From NCBI GenBank assembly GCA_026874595.1, contig CM049308.1, positions 37,096,527-37,160,526 of the forward strand: 64,000 nucleotides of DNA, read 5' to 3'. Numbering within the stretch: the stretch's first letter is position 1; every line of letters begins with the position of its first letter. The stretch is from Sipunculus nudus (Eukaryota; Annelida; Sipuncula; Golfingiida; Sipunculidae). Below the pieces are notes generated by a model that worked only from the letters and a program-made list of their open reading frames with translations, had not been told where the DNA came from and searched no databases. Of the stretch, positions 13,961 through 26,895 are shown in pieces. The position numbers and the translations under genes were made by a program.

Positions 13961-14574
13961 ATAACAAATCACAGCGTGTGTGGAGGTAACAGAAAGTTGT
14001 AGACTATAATAACAAATCACAGCGTGTGTGGATGTCGCAAATAAGTCGTAGATATAACAAATCACAGCATGTGTGGAGGTAAAAGAAAGTGGTAGACAAT
14101 GATAACAAATCACAGCGTGTGTGGAGGTCGCAGAAAGTCCTAAACATAACAAACACAGCGTGTGTGGAGGTCGTAGACAATAACAAATCACAGCTTGTGT
14201 GGAGGTCGCAGAAAGTTGTAGACAATAACAAGTCACAGCTTGTGTGGAGGTCGCAGAAAGTTGTAGACAATAACAAATCACAGCGTGTGTGGAGGTAACA
14301 GAAAGTTGTAGACAATAATAACAAATCACAGCGTGTGTGGATGTCGCAAAAAAGTCGTAGATAAAACAAATCACAGCGTGTGTGGAGGTCGCAAAAAGTC
14401 GTAGACAATAACAAATCACAGCGTGTGTGGAGGTAACAGAAAGTGGTAGACAATGATAACAAATCACAGCGTGTGTGGAGGTCGCAGAAAGTCATAAACA
14501 TAACAAACACAGCGTGTGTGAAGGTCGTAGACAATAACAAATCACAGCGTGTGTGGGGGTCGTAGATAACAACA

Positions 14575-17390
14575 AATCACAGCGTGTGTGGAGGTCGTAG
14601 ATAATAACAAATCACAGCTTATGTGGAGGTCGTAGACAATAACAAATCACAGTTAGTGTGGAGTTAACAGTTAGTCGTAGAACAATGGTAACAAATCACA
14701 GCGTGTGTGGAGGTAAAAGAAAATCGTAGACAATGATAACAAATCACAGCGTGTGTGGAGGTCGCAGAAAGTCATAAACATAATAAATCACAGCGAGTGT
14801 GGAGGTCGTAGAAAGTCGTAGACAATAATAACAAATCACAGCGTGTGTCGAGGTCGTAGACAATAACAAATCACAGCGAGTGTGGAGGTAACAGAAAATC
14901 GTAGACAATGGTAACAATTCACAGCGTGTGTGGAGGTCGCAATAAGTCGTAGACAATAACAAATCACAGCGTGTGTGGAGGTCGCAGAGGATCATAAACA
15001 TAACAAACACAGCGTGTGTGGAGGTCGTAGACAATAACAAATCATAGCGTGTGTGGGGGTCGTAGATAATAACAAATCACAGCGTGTGTGGAGGTCGTAG
15101 ATAATAACAAATCACAGCTTGTGTGGAGGTCGTAGACAATAACAAATCACAGTTAGTGTGGAGTTAACAGCTAGTCGTAGAACGATGGTAACAAATCACA
15201 GCGTGTGTGGATGTCGCAAAAAAGTCGTAGATAAAACAAATCACAGCGTGTGTGGAGGTCGCAAAAAGTCGTAGACAATAACAAATCACAGCGTGTGTGG
15301 AGGTAACAGAAAGTGGTAGACAATGATAACAAATCACAGCGTGTGTGGAGGTCGCAGAAAATCATAAATATAACAAACACAGCGTGTGTGAAGGTCGTAG
15401 ACAATAACAAATCACCGCGTGTGTGGGGGTCGTAGATAATAACAAATCACAGCGTGTGTGGAGGTCGTAGATAATAACAAATCACAGCTTGTGTTGAGGT
15501 CGTAGACAATAACAAATCACAGTTAGTGTGGAGTTAACAGTTAGTCGTAGAACAATGGTAACAAATCACAGCGTGTGTGGAGGTAAAAGAAAATCGTAGA
15601 CAATGATAACAAATCACAGCGTGTGTGGAGGTCGCAGAAAGTCCTAAACATAACAAACACAGCGTGTGTGGAGGTCGTAGACAATAACAAATCACAGCTT
15701 GTGTGGAGGTCGCAGAAAGTTGTAGACAATAACAAGTCACAGCTTGTGTGGAGGTCGCAGAAAGTTGTAGACAATAACAAATCACAGCGTGTGTGGAGGT
15801 AACAGAAAGTTGTAGACTATAATAACAAATCACAGCGTGTGTGGATGTCGCAAAAAAGTCGTAGATAAAACAAATCACAGCGTGTGTGGAGGTCGCAAAA
15901 AGTCGTAGACAATAACAAATCACAGCGTGTGTGGAGGTAACAGAAAGTGGTAGACAATGATAACAAATCACAGCGTGTGTGGAGGTCGCAGAAAGTCATA
16001 AACATAACAAACACAGCGTGTGTGAAGGTCGTAGACAATAACAAATCACAGCGTGTGTGGGGGTCGTAGATAACAACAAATCACAGCGTGTGTGGAGGTC
16101 GTAGATAATAACAAATCACAGCTTATGTGGAGGTCGTAGACAATAACAAATCACAGTTAGTGTGGAGTTAACAGTTAGTCGTAGAACAATGGTAACAAAT
16201 CACAGCGTGTGTGGAGGTAAAAGAAAATCGTAGACAATGATAACAAATCACAGCGTGTGTGGAGGTCGCAGAAAGTCATAAACATAATAAATCACAGCGT
16301 GTGTGGAGGTCGTAGATAATAACAAATCACAGCTTATGTGGAGGTCGTAGACAATAACAAATCACAGTTAGTGTGGAGTTAACAGTTAGTTGTAGAACAA
16401 TGGTAACAAATCACAGCGTGTGTGGAGGTAAAAGAAAATCGTAGACAATGATAACAAATCACAGCGTGTGTGGAGGTCGCAGAAAGTCATAAACATAATA
16501 AATCACAGCGAGTGTGGAGGTCGTAGAAAGTCGTAGACAATAATAACAAATCACAGCGTGTGTCGAGGTCGTAGACAATAACAAATCACAGCGAGTGTGG
16601 AGGTAACAGAAAATCGTAGACAATGGTAACAATTCACAGCGTGTGTGGAGGTCGCAATAAGTCGTAGACAATAACAAATCACAGCGTGTGTGGAGGTCGC
16701 AGAGGATCATAAACATAACAAACACAGCGTGTGTGGAGGTCGTAGACAATAACAAATCATAGCGTGTGTGGGGGTCGTAGATAATAACAAATCACAGCGT
16801 GTGTGGAGGTCGTAGATAATAACAAATCACAGCTTGTGTGGAGGTCGTAGACAATAACAAATCACAGTTAATGTGGAGTTAACAGTTAGTCGTAGAACGA
16901 TGGTAACAAATCACAGCGTGTGTGGATGTCGCAAAAAAGTCATAAACATAATAAATCACAGCGAGTGTGGAGGTCGTAGAAAGTCGTAGACAATAATAAC
17001 AAATCACAGCGTGTGTCGAGGTCGTAGACAATAACAAATCACAGCGAGTGTGGAGGTAACAGAAAATCGTAGACAATGGTAACAATTCACAGCGTGTGTG
17101 GAGGTCGCAATAAGTCGTAGACAATAACAAATCACAGCGTGTGTGGAGGTCGCAGAGGATCATAAACATAACAAACACAGCGTGTGTGGAGGTCGTAGAC
17201 AATAACAAATCATAGCGTGTGTGGGGGTCGTAGATAATAACAAATCACAGCGTGTGTGGAGGTCGTAGATAATAACAAATCACAGCTTGTGTGGAGGTCG
17301 TAGACAATAACAAATCACAGTTAATGTGGAGTTAACAGCTAGTCGTAGAACGATGGTAACAAATCACAGCGTGTGTGGATGTCGCAAAAA
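14575..17390. repeat. Local duplications of 1,715-bp and 453-bp spacing
   Basis: About 650 bp (14,575-15,225) recur at 16,290-16,940, a spacing of 1,715 bp. A further 453-bp tandem pair is about 16,485-16,937 and 16,938-17,390. Both copies carry the rare variants GGTAACAATTCACAG and CGCAGAGGATCATAAAC. Super-repeat copy 2 has only one copy of this material. Confidence 0.75.
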
Positions 17391-17691
17391 AGTCGTAGAT
17401 AAAACAAATCACAGCGTGTGTGGAGGTCGCAAAAAGTCGTAGACAATAACAAATCACAGCGTGTGTGGAGGTAACAGAAAGTGGTAGACAATGATAACAA
17501 ATCACAGCGTGTGTGGAGGTCGCAGAAAATCATAAATATAACAAACACAGCGTGTGTGAAGGTCGTAGACAATAACAAATCACCGCGTGTGTGGGGGTCG
17601 TAGATAATAACAAATCACAGCGTGTGTGGAGGTCGTAGATAATAACAAATCACAGCTTGTGTTGAGGTCGTAGAGAATAACAAATCACAGT

Positions 17692-17693
17692 CG
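17692..17693. other. 22-bp deletion in a GTTAAC marker monomer
   Basis: Here CACAG joins directly to TCGTAGAACGATGG. Every other marker monomer has 22 further bases between these points, including GTTAAC. With the 1,715- and 453-bp duplications, this deletion accounts exactly for the 2,146-bp offset change against super-repeat copy 2 (1,715 + 453 - 22). Confidence 0.75.
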
Positions 17694-18889
17694 TAGAACG
17701 ATGGTAACAAATCACAGCGTGTGTGGAGGTAAAAGAAAATCGTAGACAATGATAAAAAATCACAGCGTGTGTGGAGGTCGCAGAAAGTCATAAACATAAT
17801 AAATCACAGCGAGTGTGGAGGTCGTAGAAAGTCGTAGACAATAATAAGAAATCACAGCGTGTGTGGAGATCGAAGAAAGTCATAAACATAACAAATCACA
17901 GCGTGTGTTGAGGTCTTAGACAATAACAAATCACAGCGAGTGTTGAGGTAACAGAAAGTCGAAGACAATGGTCACAAATCACAGCGTGTGTGGAGGTCAC
18001 AGAAAGTCATAAACATAACAAATCACAGCGTGTGTGGAGGTCGTAGAAAGTCGTAGACAATAACAAATCACAGCGTGTGGAGGTCGTAGAAAGGCGTAGA
18101 CAATAATAACAAATCACAGCGTGTGTGGAGGTCGTAGAAAGTCGTAGACAATTACAAACCACAGTGTGTGTGGAGGTCGTAGGTAATAACAAATCACAGC
18201 GTGTGTGGAGGTCGTAGAAAGTCGTAGACAATAACAAATCACAGCGTGTGTAGGTCGTAGAAAGGCGTAGACAATAATAACAAATCACAGCGTGTGTGGA
18301 GGTCGTAGAAAGTCGTAGACAATTACAAACCACAGTGTGTGTGGAGGTCGTAGGTAATAACAAATCACAGCGTGTGTGGAGGTCGTAGAAAGTCGTAGAC
18401 AATTACAAACCACAGCGTGTGGAGGTCGTAGAAAGTCATAAACATAACAAATCACAGCGTGTGTTGAGGTCGTAGACAATAACAAATGACAGCGAGTGTT
18501 GAGGTAACAGAAAGTCGAAGACAATGGTCACAAATCACAGCGTGTGTGGAGGTCACAGAAAGTCATAAACATAACAATCACAGCGTGTGTGGAGGTCGTA
18601 GAAAGTCGTAGACAATAACAAATCACAGCGTGTGGAGGTCGTAGAAAGGCGTAGACAATAATAACAAATCACAGCGTGTGTGGAGGTCGTAGAAAGTCGT
18701 AGACAATTACAAACCACAGCGTGTGGAGGTCGTAGAAACTCGTAGACAATGATAAAAAATCACAGCGTGTGTGGAGGTCGCAGAAAGTCATAAACATAAT
18801 AAATCACAGCGAGTGTGGAGGTCGTAGAAAGTCGTAGACAATAATAAGAAATCACAGCGTGTGTGGAGGTCGTAGAAAGTCATAAACAT

Positions 18890-21800
18890 AACAAATCACA
18901 GCGTGTGTTGAGGTCGTAGACAATAACAAATCACAGCGAGTGTTGAGGTAACAGAAAGTCGAAGACAATGGTCACAAATCACAGCGTGTGTGGAGGTCAC
19001 AGAAAGTCATAAACATAACAAATCACAGCGTGTGTGGAGGTCGTAGAAAGTCGTAGACAATAACAAATCACAGCGTGTGGAGGTCGTAGAAAGGCGTAGA
19101 CAATAATAACAAATCACAGCGTGTGTGGAGGTCGTAGAAAGTCGTAGACAATTACAAACCACAGTGTGTGGAGGTCGTAGGTAATAACAAATCACAGCGT
19201 GTGTGGAGGTCGTAGAAAGTCGTAGACAATAACAAATCACAGCGTGTGGAGGTCGTAGAAAGGCGTAGACAATAATAACAAAAACAGCGTGTGTGGAGGT
19301 CGTAGAAAGTCGTAGACAATTACAAACCACAGCGTGTGGAGGTCGCAGAAAGTCATAAACATAATAAATCACAGCGAGTGTGGAGGTCGTAGAAAGTCGT
19401 AGACAATAATAAGAAATCACAGCGTGTGTGGAGATCGTAGAAAGTCATAAACATAACAAATCACAGCGTGTGTTGAGGTCGTAGACAATAACAAATCACA
19501 GCGAGTGTTGAGGTAACAGAAAGTCGAAGACAATGGTCACAAATCACAGCGTGTGTGGAGGTCACAGAAAGTCATAAACATAACAAATCACAGCGTGTGT
19601 GGAGGTCGTAGAAAGTCGTAGACAATAACAAATCACAGCGTGTGGAGGTCGTAGAAAGGCGTAGACAATAATAACAAATCACAGCGTGTGTGGAGGTCGT
19701 AGAAAGTCGTAGACAATTACAAACCACAGCGTGTGGAGGTCGTAGAAAGTCATAAACATAACAAATCACAGCGTGTGTTGAGGTCGTAGACAATAACAAA
19801 TCACAGCGAGTGTTGAGGTAACAGAAAGTCGAAGACAATGGTCACAAATCACAGCGTGTGTGGAGGTCACAGAAAGTCATAAACATAACAAATCACAGCG
19901 TGTGTGGAGGTCGTAGAAAGTCGTAGACAATAACAAATCACAGCGTGTGGAGGTCGTAGAAAGGCGTAGACAATTATAACAAATCACAGCGTGTGTGGAG
20001 GTCGTAGAAAGTCGTAGACAATTACAAACCACAGTGTGTGTGGAGGTCGTAGGTAATAACAAATCACAGCGTGTGTGGAGGTCGTAGAAAGTCGTAGACA
20101 ATAACAAATCACAGCGTGTGGAGGTCGTAGACAATAACAAACCACAGAGTGTGTGTAGGTCGTAGAAAGTCGTGGACAATAACAAAACACAGTGCGTGGT
20201 CGTAGAAAGTCAAAGACAATAACAAATCACAGCGTGTGTGGAGGTCGAAGAAAGTCGTAGATTACAAGAAATCACAGCTTGTGTGGAAGTCGTAGAAATT
20301 AGAAGACAACAGCAAATCAGAGCGTGTGTGGAGGTCGTAGAAAATCGTAGACAATAATAAAAAATCACAGCGTGTGTGAAGGTCGTAGAAAGTCGTAGAC
20401 AATAACAAATCACAGCGTGTGTTGAGGTCGTAGACAATAACAAATCACAGCGAGTGTTGAGGTAACAGAAAGTCGAAGACAATGGTCACAAATCACAGCG
20501 TGTGTGGAGGTCACAGAAAGTCATAAACATAATAAATCACAGCGAGTGTGGAGGTCGTAGAAAGTCGTAGACAATAATAAGAAATCACAGCGTGTGTGGA
20601 GGTCGTAGAAAGTCATAAACATAACAAATCACAGCGTGTGTTGAGGTCGTAGACAATAACAAATCACAGCGAGTGTTGAGGTAACAGAAAGTCGAAGACA
20701 ATGGTCACAAATAACAGCGTGTGTGGAGGTCACAGAAAGTCATAAACATAACAAATCACAGCGTGTGTGGAGGTCGTAGAAAGTCGTAGACAATAACAAA
20801 TCACAGCGTGTGGAGGTCGTAGAAAGGCGTAGACAATAATAACAAATCACAGCGTGTGTGGAGGTCGTAGAAAGTCGTAGACAATTAGAAACCACAGTGT
20901 GTGGAGGTCGTAGGTAATAACAAATCACAGCGTGTGTGGAGGTCGTAGAAAGTCGTAGACAATAACAAATCACAGCGTGTGTTGAGGTCGTAGACAATAA
21001 CAAATCACAGCGAGTGTTGAGGTAACAGAAAGTCGAAGACAATGGTCACAAATCACAGCGTGTGTGGAGGTCACAGAAAGTCATAAACATAACAAATCAC
21101 AGCGTGTGTGGAGGTCGTAGAAAGTCGTAGACAATAACAAATCACAGCGTGTGGAGGTCGTAGAAAGGCGTAGACAATAATAACAAATCACAGCGTGTGT
21201 GGAGGTCGTAGAAAGTCGTAGACAATTATAAACCACAGTGTGTGGAGGTCGTAGGTAATAACAAATCACAGCGTGTGTGGAGGTCGTAGAAAGTCGTAGA
21301 CAATAACAAATCACAGCGTGTGGAGGTCGTAGAAAGGCGTAGACAATAATAACAAAAACAGCGTGTGTGGAGGTCGTAGAAAGTCGTAGACAATTACAAA
21401 CCACAGCGTGTGGAGTTCGCAGAAAGTCATAAACATAATAAATCACAGCGAGTGTGGAGGTCGTAGAAAGTCGTAGACAATAATAAGAAATCACAGCGTG
21501 TGTGGAGATCGTAGAAAGTCATAAACATAACAAATCACAGCGTGTGTTGAGGTCGTAGACAATAACAAATCACAGCGAGTGTTGAGGTAACAGAATGTCG
21601 AAGACAATGGTCACAAATCACAGCGTGTGTGGAGGTCACAGAAAGTCATAAACATAACAAATCACAGCGTGTGTGGAGGTCGTAGAAAGTCGTAGACAAT
21701 AACAAATCACAGCGTGTGGAGGTCGTAGAAAGGCGTAGACAATAATAACAAATCACAGCGTGTGTGGAGGTCGTAGAAAGTCGTAGACAATTACAAACCA

Positions 21801-23037
21801 CAGCGTGTGGAGGTCGTAGAAAGTCATAAACATAACAAATCACAGCGTGTGTTGAGGTCGTAGACAATAACAAATCACAGCGAGTGTTGAGGTAACAGAA
21901 AGTCGAAGACAATGGTCACAAATCACAGCGTGTGTGGAGGTCACAGAAAGTCATAAACATAACAAATCACAGCGTGTGTGGAGGTCGTAGAAAGTCGTAG
22001 ACAATAACAAATCACAGCGTGTGGAGGTCGTAGAAAGGCGTAGACAATTATAACAAATCACAGCGTGTGTGGAGGTCGTAGAAAGTCGTAGACAATTACA
22101 AACCACAGTGTGTGTGGAGGTCGTAGGTAATAACAAATCACAGCGTGTGTGGAGGTCGTAGAAAGTCGTAGACAATAACAAATCACAGCGTGTGGAGGTC
22201 GTAGACAATAACAAACCACAGAGTGTGTGTAGGTCGTAGAAAGTCGTGGACAATAACAAAACACAGTGCGTGGTCGTAGAAAGTCAAAGACAATAACAAA
22301 TCACAGCGTGTGTGGAGGTCGAAGAAAGTCGTAGATTACAAGAAATCACAGCTTGTGTGGAAGTCGTAGAAATTAGAAGACAACAGCAAATCAGAGCGTG
22401 TGTGGAGGTCGTAGAAAATCGTAGACAATAATAAAAAATCACAGCGTGTGTGAAGGTCGTAGAAAGTCGTAGACAATAACAAATCACAGCGTGTGTTGAG
22501 GTCGTAGACAATAACAAATCACAGCGAGTGTTGAGGTAACAGAAAGTCGAAGACAATGGTCACAAATCACAGCGTGTGTGGAGGTCACAGAAAGTCATAA
22601 ACATAATAAATCACAGCGAGTGTGGAGGTCGTAGAAAGTCGTAGACAATAATAAGAAATCACAGCGTGTGTGGAGGTCGTAGAAAGTCATAAACATAACA
22701 AATCACAGCGTGTGTTGAGGTCGTAGACAATAACAAATCACAGCGAGTGTTGAGGTAACAGAAAGTCGAAGACAATGGTCACAAATAACAGCGTGTGTGG
22801 AGGTCACAGAAAGTCATAAACATAACAAATCACAGCGTGTGTGGAGGTCGTAGAAAGTCGTAGACAATAACAAATCACAGCGTGTGGAGGTCGTAGAAAG
22901 GCGTAGACAATAATAACAAATCACAGCGTGTGTGGAGGTCGTAGAAAGTCGTAGACAATTAGAAACCACAGTGTGTGGAGGTCGTAGGTAATAACAAATC
23001 ACAGCGTGTGTGGAGGTCGTAGAAAGTCGTAGACAAT
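18890..23037. repeat. Higher-order repeat: two tandem copies of a 2,074-bp unit
   Basis: Copy 1 is about 18,890-20,963 and copy 2 about 20,964-23,037. Shared rare variants at this spacing include AATAACAGCG (20,710 and 22,784), CAATTAGAAACC (20,883 and 22,957), and the marker cassette with TTACAAGAAATCAC (20,262 and 22,336). Confidence 0.85.
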
Positions 23038-23833
23038 AACAAATCACAGCGTGTGGAGGTCGTAGACAATAACAAACCACAGAGTGTGTGTAGGTCGTAG
23101 AAAGTCGTGGACAATAACAAAACACAGTGCGTGGTCGTAGAAAGTCAAAGACAATAACAAATCACAGCGTGTGTGGAGGTCGAAGAAAGTCGTAGATTAC
23201 AAGAAATCACAGCTTGTGTGGAAGTCGTAGAAATTAGAAGACAACAGCAAATCAGAGCGTGTGTGGAGGTCGTAGAAAATCGTAGACAATAATAAAAAAT
23301 CACAGCGTGTGTGAAGGTCGTAGAAAGTCGTAGACAATAACAAATCACAGCGTGTGTTGAGGTCGTAGACAATAACAAATCACAGCGAGTGTTGAGGTAA
23401 CAGAAAGTCGAAGACAATGGTCACAAATCACAGCGTGTGTGGAGGTCACAGAAAGTCATAAACATAATAAATCACAGCGAGTGTGGAGGTCGTAGAAAGT
23501 CGTAGACAATAATAAGAAATCACAGCGTGTGTGGAGGTCGTAGAAAGTCATAAACATAACAAATCACAGCGTGTGTTGAGGTCGTAGACAATAACAAATC
23601 ACAGCGAGTGTTGAGGTAACAGAAAGTCGAAGACAATGGTCACAAATAACAGCGTGTGTGGAGGTCACAGAAAGTCATAAACATAACAAATCACAGCGTG
23701 TGTGGAGGTCGTAGAAAGTCGTAGACAATAACAAATCACAGCGTGTGGAGGTCGTAGAAAGGCGTAGACAATAATAACAAATCACAGCGTGTGTGGAGGT
23801 CGTAGAAAGTCGTAGACAATTAGAAACCACAGT
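22112..23833. repeat. Higher-order repeat: 861-bp unit, two copies plus partial third
   Basis: Units are about 22,112-22,972 and 22,973-23,833, with a short partial third copy to about 23,910. The marker cassette (22,217 and 23,078) and the variant AATAACAGCG (22,784 and 23,645) repeat at exactly 861 bp. The pair overlaps the second 2,074-bp copy, so it formed afterwards. Confidence 0.85.
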
Positions 23834-25235
23834 GTGTGGAGGTCGTAGGTAATAACAAATCACAGCGTGTGTGGAGGTCGTAGAAAGTCGTAGACAATAA
23901 CAAATCACAGCGTGTGTTGAGGTCGTAGACAATAACAAATCACAGCGAGTGTTGAGGTAACAGAAAGTCGAAGACAATGGTCACAAATCACAGCGTGTGT
24001 GGAGGTCACAGAAAGTCATAAACATAACAAATCACAGCGTGTGTGGAGGTCGTAGAAAGTCGTAGACAATAACAAATCACAGCGTGTGGAGGTCGTAGAA
24101 AGGCGTAGACAATAATAACAAATCACAGCGTGTGTGGAGGTCGTAGAAAGTCGTAGACAATTACAAACCACAGTGTGTGGAGGTCGTAGGTAATAACAAA
24201 TCACAGCGTGTGTGGAGGTCGTAGACAATAACAAATCACAGCGAGTGTTGAGGTAACAGAAAGTCGAAGACAATGGTCACAAATCACAGCGTGTGTGGAG
24301 GTCACAGAAAGTCATAAACATAATAAATCACAGCGAGTGTGGAGGTCGTAGAAAGTCGTAGACAATAATAAGAAATCACAGCGTGTGTGGAGGTCGTAGA
24401 AAGTCATAGACAATAATAACAAATCACAGCGTGTGTGGAGGTCGTAGAAAGTCGTAGACAATTACAAACCACAGCGTGTGGAGGTCGTAGAAAGTCATAA
24501 ACATAACAAATCACAGCTTGTGTTGAGGTCGTAGACAATAACAAATCACAGCGTGTGTGGAGGTCGTAGAAAGTCGTAGACAATTACAAACCACAGCGTG
24601 TGGAGGTCGTAAAAAGTCATAAACATAACAAATCACAGCGTGTGTTGAGGTCGTAGACAATAACAAATCACAGCGAGTGTTGAGGTAACAGAAAGTCGAA
24701 GACAATGGTCACAAATCACAGCGTGTGTGGAGGTCACAGAAAGTCATAAACATAACAATCACAGCGTGTGTGGAGGTCGTAGAAAGTCGTAGACAATAAA
24801 AAAATAACAGCGTGTGGAGGTCGTAGAAAGGCGTAGACAATAATAACAAATCACAGCGTGTGTGGAGGTCGTAGAAAGTCGTAGACAATTACAAACCACA
24901 GCGTGTGGAGGTCGTAGAAAGTCATAAACATAACAAATCACAGCGTGTGTTGAGGTCGTAGACAATAACAAATCACAGCGAGTGTTGAGGTAACAGAAAG
25001 TCGAAGACAATGGTCACAAATCACAGCGTGTGTGGAGGTCACAGAAAGTCATAAACATAACAAATCACAGCGTGTGTGGAGGTCGTAGAAAGTCGTAGAC
25101 AATGACAAATCACAGCGTGTGGAGGTCGTAGAAAGGCGTAGACAATTATAACAAATCACAGCGTGTGTGGAGGTCGTAGAAAGTCGTAGACAATTACAAG
25201 CCACAGTGTGTGTGGAGGTCGTAGGTAATAACAAA

Positions 25236-26895
25236 TCACAGCGTGTGTGGAGGTCGTAGATAATAACAAATCACAGCGTGTGTGGAGGTCGTAGATAATA
25301 ACAAATCACAGCTTGTGTGGAGGTCGTAGACAATAACAAATCACAGTTAGTGTGGAGTTAACAGCTAGTCGTAGAACGATGGTAACAAATCACAGCGTGT
25401 GTGGAGGTAAAAGAAAATCGTAGACAATGATGAAAAATCACAGCGTGTGTGAAGGTCGTAGAAAGTCGTAGACAATAACAAATCCCTGTGTGTGGTCGTA
25501 GAAAGTCGCAGACAATAACAAATTACAGCATGTGTGGAAGTCGTAGAAAGTCGTAGACAATAGCGAATCAGGGCGTGTGTGGAGGTCGCAGAAAGTTGTA
25601 GACAATGATAACAAATCACAGCGTGTGTGGATATCGCAAACAAGTCGTAGATATAACAAATCACCGTGTGTGTGGAGGTAACAGAAAGTGGTTGACAATG
25701 ATAACAAATCACAGCGTGTGTGGAGGTAACAGAAAGTTGTAGACTATAATAACAAATCACAGCGTGTGTGGATGTCGCAAGTAAGTCGTAGATATAACAA
25801 ATCACAGCATGTGTGGAGGTAACAGAAAGTGGTAGACAATGATAACAAATCACAGCGTGTGTGGAGGTCGCAGAAAGTCCTAAACATAACAAACACAGCG
25901 TGTGTGGAGGTAACAGAAAGTGGTAGACAATGATAACAAATCACAGCGTGTGTGGAGGTCGCAGAAAGTCATAAACATAACAAACACAGCGTGTGTGAAG
26001 GTCGTAGACAATAACAAATCACAGCGTGTGTGGGGGTCGTAGATAATAACAAATCACAGCGTGTGTGGAGGTCGTAGATAATAACAAATCACAGCTTGTG
26101 TGGAGGTCGTAGACAATAACAAATCACAGTTAATGTGGAGTTAACAGTTAGTCGTAGAACAATGGTAACAAATCACAGCGTGTGTGGAGGTTAAAAGAAA
26201 ATCGTAGACAATGATAACAAATCACAGCGTGTGTGGAGGTCGCAGAAAGTCATAAACATAATAAATCACAGCGAGTGTGGAGGTCGTAGAAAGTCGTAGA
26301 CAATAATAACAAATCACAGCGTGTGTCGAGGTCGTAGACAATAACAAATCACAGCGAGTGTGGAGGTAACAGAAAATCGTAGACAATGGTAACAAATCAC
26401 AGCGTGTGTGGAGGTCGCAATAAGTCGTAGACAATAACAAATCACAGCGTGTGTGGAGGTCGCAGAAAGTCCTAAACATAACAAACACAGCGTGTGTGGA
26501 GGTCGTAGACAATAACTAATCACAGCGTGTGTGGATGTCGTAGATAATAACAAATCACAGCGTGTGTGGAGGTCGTAGATAATAACAAGTCACAGCTTGT
26601 GTGGAGGTCGCAGAAAGTTGTAGACAATAACAAATCACAGCGTGTGTGGAGGTAACAGAAAGTTGTAGACAATAATAACAAATCACAGCGTGTGTGGATG
26701 TCGCAGAAAAGTCGTAGATAAAACAAATCACAGCGTGTGTGGAGGTCGCAAAAAGTCGTAGACAATAACAAATCACAGCGTGTGTGGAGGTAACAGAAAG
26801 TGGTAGACAATGATAACAAATCACAGCGTGTGTGGAGGTCGCAGAAAATCATAAATATAACAAACACAGCGTGTGTGAAGGTCGTAGACAATAAC
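25236..26895. repeat. Array block, family A monomers
   Basis: One GATATC marker lies at about 25,629, and GTTAAC monomers near 25,360 and 26,140. It corresponds to 41,851-42,610 and 43,361-45,010 in the second super-repeat copy (offsets 16,607 and then 18,115 bp). Confidence 0.75.

Larger units (their letters stand above)
9396..17760. repeat. Array block, family A monomers (longest A block)
   Basis: GATATC markers lie at about 9,793, 12,218 and 13,889, and a full 228-bp marker cassette at 13,476-13,703. GTTAAC marker monomers recur about every 0.2-1.7 kb. The right third was expanded by the 1,715-bp and 453-bp local duplications described separately. Confidence 0.75.
17761..25235. repeat. 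Array block, family B monomers (longest B block)
   Basis: Continuous B-type monomers with three full marker cassettes (20,143-20,370; 22,217-22,444; 23,078-23,305). The block is expanded by the 2,074-bp duplication and, nested in it, the 861-bp duplication. Private variants such as AATAACAGCG and CAATTAGAAACC are spread through these copies. Confidence 0.75.
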
